Part shown: positions 27,243-34,116 of the stretch, one piece after another | Layout: the number at the start of each line of letters is the position of its first letter | Numbering within the stretch: position 1 is the first letter of the stretch | Assembly: GCF_017426725.1 (NCBI RefSeq) | Contig: NZ_JAERMS010000032.1 | Span: 1 to 37,160, forward strand | Direction of reading: 5' to 3' | DNA: 37,160 nt | Origin: Prevotella illustrans | GTDB taxonomy: Bacteria; Bacteroidota; Bacteroidia; Bacteroidales; Bacteroidaceae | Program-made: the position numbers and the translations under genes | Notes under the pieces: generated by a model | Seen by the model: the letters and a program-made list of their open reading frames with translations, nothing else | Told to the model about the DNA's origin: nothing | The model's database searches: none

Positions 27243-29939
27243 ATGTTTCAGCCCGATACATTTCAACAACAAGTCATTGACGCTCAAAGCGGTTTTCACC
27301 TCGTTCTGGCTTCGCCGGGCTGCGGCAAGACGCAGATATTGTCGGAACGCATTCTTCGCGCGCGCGCCGCCGGCGTAGCTTATCGCGATATGCTGTGTCT
27401 CACATTTACCAACCGGGCGGCCCGAGGCATGCGCGATCGCATAGGACAGACCATCGGCCAGGACGAAATCAGTGAGCTGTTTATCGGTAACGTGCATCGT
27501 TTTTGCGCCAAGTATCTGTTCGACAACGGATTTGTGGCAGCCGATTCGTCCATCATCGACGATGAAGACGTCATCAGCATTATAGCCCGCTATACAGGCG
27601 AAGACGAGCTGGCTGTGACACAAAACGTGCGCCGTCGCCGGGAATATTCCACGATTATGCAGTTGTCGCATCTCATGTATCAGATAGATCAGGGCCATCC
27701 GCGCGGCTTGCGAGTTCACCCCGAATGTCTTGAAGGCAGCGATATAGAGGCGATGAAGGTGATCTGCCGTGTGCAGAAGATGGAGTTCACGGCTCAGACC
27801 ATGCTCGATATCTATCGGCATGCTGACTTTTATCGCGACGCCGTGCGCAATGAGGGCTACGATATGGGGGAGCGCCAGACTATTCTTACTACGCTGCGTA
27901 AGTTTGGGTTGGCTTTTCAGTACGACGAATACAAACAGCAGAATCATCTGCTCGATTTCGAGGACCTGTTGATGAAGGCCTATAGCGAACTGAGCAAGGG
28001 CAGTGAAGCCAATCCGCACCATCCTTGGATTCAGGTAGATGAGGTGCAGGACCTGAATCCATTACAACTATCCATCATCGATTTGATTGGTCCACGGGCG
28101 GGACAGGCCGAGCCATCCGGCTGCGCCTTGTATCTGGGCGACTCGCAACAAGCCATCTTCTCTTTCATGGGCGCCAAACTGTCGACGCTCGACGTGCTTC
28201 GACAACGCTGTCAGGGACACATTCACTCTTTGCAGGTGAACCATCGTTCGCCCAAATATCTGCTTGACGTATTTAACACTTATGCCGAAGAAATTCTACG
28301 TATCGACGCTTCGCTCTTGCCGACGACTGACTATGAGCCTGTTACGATAGGCAATGAGCTTCAGATTGCGCCCTCAACGGTCATAGAAACGGAATATCTG
28401 GACGCCGCGCAGATTGTGGACCGTCTGTCGCATGACTTTCCCGACCAGACGACGGCGGTCATCGTGAATGCCAATCGCGACGCCGACCTCATCAGTCAGG
28501 CACTGCTGGAACGGCATTTGCCTCATTTCAAGGTATCGGGCGACGATATTTTTTCTTCTTTCGAGATGAAAACACTGTTATCACACCTCAATGTGCTGGC
28601 TGCGGAAACGAATTTCCTGGCCTGGACTCGCCTGTTGCGCGGGCTTCATGTATTTGAGTCGAATACGGCCGCACGTAATTTTGTCCGCTCATTGCTCAAT
28701 CGGGCCATGCTTCCTTCCGACTTCCTGCTGTTTGACGACTCTACCTATGTGCGGCAATTTGTCAAAGCCTATGAACGGCAGACGGTCGTCATTTTCGATA
28801 CGGAGACTACGGGACTCGACGTTTTTCATGACGATATCTTGCAGATAGCGGCGGTCAAGGTGCGTGACGGCAGGGTTGTGGAAGGTTCGGAATTCTGCGT
28901 TTATCTTCATACCGACCGTGAGATTCCCCGTATGTTGGGCGATATCGTCAATCCGATCATTGAGGAACGGAAGCGTCACGAACTGTTGAGTCCGACCGAA
29001 GCGTTGCGGCAATTCGCGGCGTATGCCGAGGGCGGCGTGCTGTTGGGGCATAATGCCGATTACGATTATCATATATTGGATTACAACCTACGGCGTTATC
29101 TGCCCGATTATAAGCTCGAAGAACACCATCCTACTTATTTCGATTCTTTGAAACTGGCCAGGTTGCTGATGCCGGGGTTGCCCGGTTATAAGCTGAAATA
29201 CCTACTTCAGACTCTGCGTTTGGAAGGCGAAAATTCGCATTTGGCCGACGCCGATGTCAACGCTACGTGCGGTTTGGTGGAATATTGCTATCGAAAGGCA
29301 GTGGAGGTCATTCCCGCTCAGCAGGCTTTTATGGCCGAAAGGCGGGTCGCGACACGTGTGGAAATCTTGCGCAGAAACTATCGCAAGTGTTATCTGGCGG
29401 CACGTGGGCAACTCTATACGGTAGGCGTGGTTGAGGCTTTGCGGTCGTTCTACGATGGATTAATAGCCGAAGGACTCATGAACGAAGTCGGGAAGTTGCC
29501 ATTGATACTGCGCTATTTGGAGCGTGACATGCTGGCCGATGAGGGCAACCGGCCGATGTTGACACAGCTGGCCAACCACCTTATTGAGATGAACACGCTG
29601 AAAGAGGCCGACCTTTGTGGCAGCGGTGCCGTGACCGACCGTGTCTTCGTGTCGACGATTCATAAGGCCAAGGGACTTGAATTTGACAATGTGATCATCT
29701 TCGATGCCATTGATGATCGTTATCCGAGCTACTTTAGCAAAGGTAATCCGCAGGCCATGGCCGAAGACGCGCGTAAGTTTTACGTGGCGATGACACGTGC
29801 CAAGCGGCGAGTGGTGGTCATGCAGAGCACCGTGCGTATGGATTATCGTACACGTCAGCCCATTGAGCGCCATCTGACACCTTTCATGCGCCCATTGCTG
29901 AAATATTTTTCTTATCTGCAACTTTCTGACAACGTATGA
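27243..29939 (+). CDS. UvrD/PcrA-like superfamily 1 helicase with an inserted DEDDh exonuclease
   Basis: This 898-residue protein starts as a superfamily 1A DNA helicase. Walker A SPGCGKTQ is near residues 24-31, followed by LTFTNRAARGMRDRI (motif Ia), VDEVQD (D266/E267, motif II), YLGDSQQAIFSFMGA (motif III) and VNHRSP (motif IV). At about 515-690 a DnaQ-like 3'-5' exonuclease domain is inserted, with a complete DEDDh set: D519 and E521 (FDTETTGLD), D606 (GHNADYD), H666 and D671 (HLADAD). The helicase then resumes with motif V (STIHKAKGLEFDNVII, H807) and motif VI (FYVAMTRAKRR). A coupled unwinding/degradation role in DNA repair or defence is likely; the specific pathway is unknown. It is followed 41 bp later by a DUF2807 gene. 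Confidence 0.94.
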   Translation: MFQPDTFQQQVIDAQSGFHLVLASPGCGKTQILSERILRARAAGVAYRDMLCLTFTNRAARGMRDRIGQTIGQDEISELFIGNVHRFCAKYLFDNGFVAADSSIIDDEDVISIIARYTGEDELAVTQNVRRRREYSTIMQLSHLMYQIDQGHPRGLRVHPECLEGSDIEAMKVICRVQKMEFTAQTMLDIYRHADFYRDAVRNEGYDMGERQTILTTLRKFGLAFQYDEYKQQNHLLDFEDLLMKAYSELSKGSEANPHHPWIQVDEVQDLNPLQLSIIDLIGPRAGQAEPSGCALYLGDSQQAIFSFMGAKLSTLDVLRQRCQGHIHSLQVNHRSPKYLLDVFNTYAEEILRIDASLLPTTDYEPVTIGNELQIAPSTVIETEYLDAAQIVDRLSHDFPDQTTAVIVNANRDADLISQALLERHLPHFKVSGDDIFSSFEMKTLLSHLNVLAAETNFLAWTRLLRGLHVFESNTAARNFVRSLLNRAMLPSDFLLFDDSTYVRQFVKAYERQTVVIFDTETTGLDVFHDDILQIAAVKVRDGRVVEGSEFCVYLHTDREIPRMLGDIVNPIIEERKRHELLSPTEALRQFAAYAEGGVLLGHNADYDYHILDYNLRRYLPDYKLEEHHPTYFDSLKLARLLMPGLPGYKLKYLLQTLRLEGENSHLADADVNATCGLVEYCYRKAVEVIPAQQAFMAERRVATRVEILRRNYRKCYLAARGQLYTVGVVEALRSFYDGLIAEGLMNEVGKLPLILRYLERDMLADEGNRPMLTQLANHLIEMNTLKEADLCGSGAVTDRVFVSTIHKAKGLEFDNVIIFDAIDDRYPSYFSKGNPQAMAEDARKFYVAMTRAKRRVVVMQSTVRMDYRTRQPIERHLTPFMRPLLKYFSYLQLSDNV

Positions 29940-29980
29940 CGTCTACTTATATAGAATAAAATAATTAAATACTCTGACAG

Positions 29981-30754
29981 ATGAAGAAGATATTATTAAC
30001 TTGCTTAGGCATAGGTTGTTTTATGGTTTGTATGGGTGTGGGGCGTTCTTTTGTTAACGATTATGGTTTTAAAAAGGCTCCTCGCGTCGTCCGTAAGATT
30101 GGATTGAAGAATTTTGACAAGATAGCGCTGGCCGCAGCTTACGATGTTATTTATACGCAGGGCAACGACTATTCCATTCAAGTGATCGGTCCGGAGAAGA
30201 ATGTTAAGCTGGCGAGTTTTGAAGTGAATGGTGGCACGCTGACTATACGGGCTAAGCGTAACATCGCGTCTTCTTTTCATTTTGGCTTCTCAGGCAGTAC
30301 TGACAATGTGGTCATTAAGATAACGAGTCCTGATCTGATTGCCGCGACGGTTACCGGTTCGGGGTCGTTTAAGGCCCCACGGCGGGTTGATACCGACAAC
30401 CTTGTATTGACACTGACAGGTAGTGGCGACATGCTGTTCAACGATGTTATTTGTGACAACTATTCAGCCAAGCTTACGGGCAGTGGCGATTTGGATATAA
30501 AGAAAATCGTTGCTCAAACGGCGGTTCTCAGTGTCTTGGGTAGTGGCGATTTGGAGGTCAGTCAGTATAATGTGAGAAAGACCAAGGCCAGTTTGCGTGG
30601 CAGTGGCGATTTGGATTTGGTTTGCCATGATTGCGGTGTGTTGAATGCCGAACTTACCGGTAGCGGTGATATCTCGCTGAAAGGCAGCGTGCAGAATGTC
30701 GTTAAAAATGTGCGTGGTTCAGGTGATATTTCCGACGCGACAACGCGTAAGTAG
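29981..30754 (+). CDS. DUF2807 (GIN-domain) exported beta-helix protein
   Basis: This 257-residue protein has a signal peptide (MKKILLTCLGIGCFMVCMGVG) and a DUF2807 head domain, a family of surface or periplasmic proteins common in Bacteroidetes. Residues about 120-250 carry seven turns with a GSG(D/S) motif (TGSGSF, TGSGDM, TGSGDL, LGSGDL, RGSGDL, TGSGDI, RGSGDI). The DNA spacing between the last six is 60, 60, 60, 60 and 57 bp. Twenty residues per turn fits a right-handed parallel beta-helix. It sits 41 bp after the helicase gene but is functionally unrelated as far as can be seen. No binding partner can be inferred. Confidence 0.9.
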   Translation: MKKILLTCLGIGCFMVCMGVGRSFVNDYGFKKAPRVVRKIGLKNFDKIALAAAYDVIYTQGNDYSIQVIGPEKNVKLASFEVNGGTLTIRAKRNIASSFHFGFSGSTDNVVIKITSPDLIAATVTGSGSFKAPRRVDTDNLVLTLTGSGDMLFNDVICDNYSAKLTGSGDLDIKKIVAQTAVLSVLGSGDLEVSQYNVRKTKASLRGSGDLDLVCHDCGVLNAELTGSGDISLKGSVQNVVKNVRGSGDISDATTRK

Positions 30755-30792
30755 GCGATATACGGCGTGAAAACCAAAATAAGCCTAAATAG

Positions 30793-30824
30793 TTTTCTGC
30801 TTCCAAAAATAATACGTAACTTTG
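30793..30824 (+). promoter_or_regulatory. Promoter of the nucleotidyltransferase/CDP-alcohol transferase operon
   Basis: TAACTTTG at 30817-30824 fits TAnnTTTG. A degenerate -33 box (TTTT at 30793-30796) lies 20 bases upstream. Transcription would begin near 30831, 23 bases before the first ATG of the operon. Confidence 0.55.
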
Positions 30825-30853
30825 CCATGTTTTCGAAAGTAACGTAGCATTTA

Positions 30854-31579
30854 ATGAAATTCGCGATTATTGCGGCGGGCGAAGGATCGAGATTGGCTCA
30901 GGAAGGTATAGAATCGCCCAAACCTCTGGTAAAGGTTCAGGAAGAATATCTTATCGACAGGCTTATTCGAATCTTTGTTGAGAACGACGCAGAAGAAATA
31001 GTTGTTATATGCAATGACCGTACGACTTTGGTCAGCAGGCATTTAATGGATATGGAAGAGGACGGCTTGCATGGCCGTCCTGTTCCTTTGCGTTTTGAGG
31101 TAAAGAGTACTCCCAGCTCCATGCACAGCTTCTTTGAACTGAGTCGGTATCTTCAAGGTGGTCCGTTTGTGTTGACGACCGTTGATACCATATTTAAAGA
31201 AGACGAATTTAAGACTTATATTGCTTCATTCCGTCAGGCTGTCAGCGAAGGTTTCGATGGTCTGATGGGTGTTACCGATTATATTGATGATGAAAAACCG
31301 CTCTATGTCGGAACCTCCGGTATGGATATAACCGGTTTTTACGATGATAATACGGCTGCGTGTAGGTATATTTCCGGCGGTATTTACGGACTGACAGCGA
31401 CGGCCATTGAAACTTTGCAAGCCTGTATGGAGCGCGGCGAGAGCAGAATGCGTAATTTTCAGCGGGCTTTAATTCGTGACGGGCGCAAGCTCAAGGCCTT
31501 TGCGTTCAGTAAAATCATGGACGTTGATCATGCCGTTGATATCGTCAAGGCCGAGTCTTTTTTGCGTGAAGGAGTATGA
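30854..31579 (+). CDS. Sugar/alcohol-phosphate nucleotidyltransferase (NTP_transferase fold)
   Basis: This 241-residue cytoplasmic protein begins with the nucleotidyltransferase signature AAGEGSRL (residues 7-14) followed by SPKPLVKV. The metal-binding aspartate is probably in TTVDTIF. Such enzymes transfer CMP, UMP or similar from an NTP onto a phosphorylated sugar, polyol or choline. It is the first gene of a compact operon: the next gene overlaps it by 4 bp (ATGA), and a CDP-alcohol phosphatidyltransferase and an HAD protein follow. A natural reading is that it makes the activated CDP-alcohol donor for the transferase two genes downstream. The alcohol is unknown. Confidence 0.88.
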   Translation: MKFAIIAAGEGSRLAQEGIESPKPLVKVQEEYLIDRLIRIFVENDAEEIVVICNDRTTLVSRHLMDMEEDGLHGRPVPLRFEVKSTPSSMHSFFELSRYLQGGPFVLTTVDTIFKEDEFKTYIASFRQAVSEGFDGLMGVTDYIDDEKPLYVGTSGMDITGFYDDNTAACRYISGGIYGLTATAIETLQACMERGESRMRNFQRALIRDGRKLKAFAFSKIMDVDHAVDIVKAESFLREGV

Positions 31580-32364
31580 GAATCATCGCCGTGCAGCGTG
31601 ACGAAAGGTTCTCGCCCAATTCTGTTACGAAAGACAAAGCCATATTGCAAGCAGTTTGTGAGCGAATGGAACGGCAAGGAGCCGCTGTTCGGATGTTGTC
31701 AGAGTTGGAATTGACAGCTGATGACCACGCCGATTTGTACCTCTCCATGGCTCGTTCGGCAGAGGCATTGAAGCTTTTGATGGAAAAGGAGTCGGCCGGC
31801 GCTAAAGTTCTCAATTCTGCTTTTGGCGTGAATCGTTGTAACAGAAGCCGTCTGACCGAGTTGATGTTGCGGAATGACATTCCCATACCTCCGACAGAAG
31901 GCGATTACGGCTTTTGGTTGAAGCGCGGCGATCAGGCTGCCCAATCACCATCAGACGTCGTTTTTTGTGAGAATCAGGCTTCTTTGTTAGCTATGCAGTC
32001 AGCTTTCGTTGCCCGTGGCATTGATAATTGGGTGGTACAGGCTCACGTTCCCGGCGATTTAGTAAAGTTTTATGCCGTGCATGGTAGCTTTTTCCGTTAC
32101 TTTTATCCGAGTGATGATGGCATTTCTAAGTTTGGTGACGAAGTGAGAAACGGCATAGCCCGGCATTATCCGTTTGATGGGAACCTGTTGCGGCGAACTG
32201 CCGATGCTGTCTCGGAACAGGTTGGAGTGCCTATTTACGGTGGTGATGCCATCGTGAAAGAAGACGGTAGTTTCTGTTTGATAGATTTCAACGATTGGCC
32301 CAGCTATTCTCGTTGTCAGTCGGAAGCGGCCGATGCCATCTGCGGTTTGATAAATAAGAAATAA
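31576..32364 (+). CDS. ATP-grasp-like protein
   Basis: This is a 262-residue protein with ATP-grasp features: a lysine-bearing strand WLKRGD in the central region, QAHVPGDLVKFYAVHG, and the metal-binding segment GGDAIVKEDGSFCLIDFNDWPS with D237 and N239. It resembles the RimK/D-Ala-D-Ala ligase side of the superfamily, but the N-terminal domain is compact. ATP-grasp enzymes usually ligate a carboxylate to an amine or thiol; some act as kinases. It overlaps the nucleotidyltransferase gene by 4 bp and is 32 bp before the CDP-alcohol transferase. It may aminoacylate or phosphorylate the headgroup precursor. Substrate and reaction are not determined. Confidence 0.8.
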   Translation: MRIIAVQRDERFSPNSVTKDKAILQAVCERMERQGAAVRMLSELELTADDHADLYLSMARSAEALKLLMEKESAGAKVLNSAFGVNRCNRSRLTELMLRNDIPIPPTEGDYGFWLKRGDQAAQSPSDVVFCENQASLLAMQSAFVARGIDNWVVQAHVPGDLVKFYAVHGSFFRYFYPSDDGISKFGDEVRNGIARHYPFDGNLLRRTADAVSEQVGVPIYGGDAIVKEDGSFCLIDFNDWPSYSRCQSEAADAICGLINKK

Positions 32365-32396
32365 TTAAGATAGCTTTCATAAGGCGTTGTTATAGT

Positions 32397-33353
32397 ATGA
32401 TGAATAATTTTAAGGAGCTGTTGCAAGCTTCCTTTAAATCAAATGATACGGAAGAGTGGCTGGATGTGCATTTCACCCGGCCTATAGGATTGGCCTTTGC
32501 CTTGTTTTGGAACAAGTTTGACGTGCACCCTAATGTGATAACTATTATCTCTATATTCTTGGGAATGGGTGCAGGCTGGATGTTCCATTACCCGGATTTG
32601 CAGTCCAATCTGTGGGGAGTAATTCTGTTGATGTTTGCTAATTTCTGTGATTCTACCGACGGTCAGATGGCGCGGTTGACCGGTAAGAAGACCCTTATGG
32701 GCCGTATGCTCGATGGTTTTTCGGGCGATGTGTGGTTTGCGTGCATTTATGTCGCCATTTGTGTGCGACTGATGGACGAGCCTATGCCCTTCATAGATCG
32801 GGCATGGGGTGTTTGGATTTGGGTGTTATGTAGCATTGCGGGGTTCTTTTGTCATTCCCGGCAGAGTTCTTTGGCCGATTATTACCGACAGATTCATCTT
32901 TTTTTCTTGAAAGGAAAGGCCGGGAGCGAACTCGATAGTTATGCCTGTCAGAAGGAAAAACTGGAGAGTCTGCCCGCTCGTGGCGCATTTTGGGAGCGTA
33001 TTTTTTACACTAATTATGCGCGTTATTGCAAAAGTCAGGAAGCTCGTACACCGGCTTTCCAGAAGCTGAAAGAGGCTTTGCTCACTTATAAGGAAGGTAA
33101 ACAAGCAGCCAATGACTATATTCGCGAAGACTTTTTGGCCGGTAGCCGGCCGCTCATGAGCTATACCAATTTGCTCACTTTTAATCTGCGAGCCATCGTT
33201 TGTTACCTCTCTTGTTTACTCAATCAACCTTGGATTTATCCGCTTTTCGAAATAACGGTCATGCAGTTGATGGCCATTTATATGCATCGGCAGCATGAAC
33301 AGTTATGTGTCAGCATGCTCGAAAAGATAGAAAAGAAAGCAGAAGCATTATGA
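32397..33353 (+). CDS. CDP-alcohol phosphatidyltransferase family membrane protein
   Basis: This 318-residue integral membrane enzyme carries the CDP-alcohol phosphotransferase signature at residues 85-111: D85, D88, G89, A92, R93, G102 and D106. The last aspartate of the consensus (expected at 110) is a glycine, and the next residue is D111. Several hydrophobic helices flank it (IITIISIFLGMGAGWMF, VWIWVLCSIAGFF, IVCYLSCLL). The family transfers a phospho-alcohol between a CDP-linked donor and an acceptor to make phospholipids or lipid-anchored headgroups. The upstream nucleotidyltransferase could supply the donor. The downstream HAD gene overlaps by 4 bp. A second ATG at 32400 is an equally good start. 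Confidence 0.92.
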   Translation: MMNNFKELLQASFKSNDTEEWLDVHFTRPIGLAFALFWNKFDVHPNVITIISIFLGMGAGWMFHYPDLQSNLWGVILLMFANFCDSTDGQMARLTGKKTLMGRMLDGFSGDVWFACIYVAICVRLMDEPMPFIDRAWGVWIWVLCSIAGFFCHSRQSSLADYYRQIHLFFLKGKAGSELDSYACQKEKLESLPARGAFWERIFYTNYARYCKSQEARTPAFQKLKEALLTYKEGKQAANDYIREDFLAGSRPLMSYTNLLTFNLRAIVCYLSCLLNQPWIYPLFEITVMQLMAIYMHRQHEQLCVSMLEKIEKKAEAL

Positions 33354-34057
33354 TAGAAGGATATATTTTTGATTACGGTGCCACGCTCGATACGGCAGGG
33401 TGTCATTGGGGAAAGGTGCTATGGCATGCTTACCAGCGTCAGGGCGTTGCCGTGACGGAGTCGCAGTTTCGTGATGCTTATGTTTATGCTGAACGGGCGT
33501 TGGGTAATAATTTAATTATTAAGCCCGACTTTACTTTCCATAAGACTTTAGAGATTAAACTTCGGCTCGAAATGGAATATCTATGCCAGTATTGTTCCTG
33601 GCCTGCCGACGAAGCTTTATTTCATCAGAAGCATCTGGCTGTGCTGGAAGATGTTTACCGGAAGGTATTGGATATAACGGAATATAGCCGCGATGTGCTT
33701 GCTCAGTTACTGGCAAAGGGCAGGCCTTTGGTTCTTGTGAGCAATTTTTATGGCAATGTCAATGCGGTTCTGAAAGAGTTTCAGTTTGACTCCATGTTTG
33801 TAGACGTCATAGAATCAGCCTCCGTTGGGATTCGAAAACCTGACGCACGCATTTTCAAATTGGGCCTCGACGCTTTGGGATTGAAGGCCGAAAACGTACT
33901 CGTTACGGGCGACAGCTTTTATAAAGACATACAACCGGCCAAGCAAATAGGTTGCAAGACAGCCTGGTTTAAGGGTGAAGGGTGGACCGATAAGCAGTAT
34001 GATGAATCGCTGCCGGATTACATTATCACCGATTTAAGCCAGATTTTAGATTTTTAA
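33350..34057 (+). CDS. HAD-superfamily protein lacking the second catalytic Asp
   Basis: This 235-residue protein has HAD motifs: FDYGATLD (nucleophile D8), LVLVSNFYGN (motif II, serine), GIRKPDARIF (motif III lysine) and VTGDSFYKDI (motif IV). In typical HAD phosphatases the residue two after the nucleophile is Asp, the general acid; here it is G10. The protein may therefore act on a substrate with a better leaving group, or have a different reaction. The start is set at 33350, inside the upstream stop (ATGA overlap), which removes a 15-codon in-frame extension. The operon context suggests removal of phosphate from a headgroup intermediate, but the motif change makes this uncertain. Confidence 0.85.
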   Translation: MIEGYIFDYGATLDTAGCHWGKVLWHAYQRQGVAVTESQFRDAYVYAERALGNNLIIKPDFTFHKTLEIKLRLEMEYLCQYCSWPADEALFHQKHLAVLEDVYRKVLDITEYSRDVLAQLLAKGRPLVLVSNFYGNVNAVLKEFQFDSMFVDVIESASVGIRKPDARIFKLGLDALGLKAENVLVTGDSFYKDIQPAKQIGCKTAWFKGEGWTDKQYDESLPDYIITDLSQILDF

Positions 34058-34116
34058 GTGTGCTCAAAGGAGCAGACACACACGATTTTCAGGCATTAGA
34101 AAGAATAGAGAAGGTT

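Noticed and set aside
34060..34116. GTG start giving a 19-codon extension of the DUF5686 protein
   Set aside because: The extension is charged and would bury the signal peptide; the ATG at 34117 begins a typical leader.
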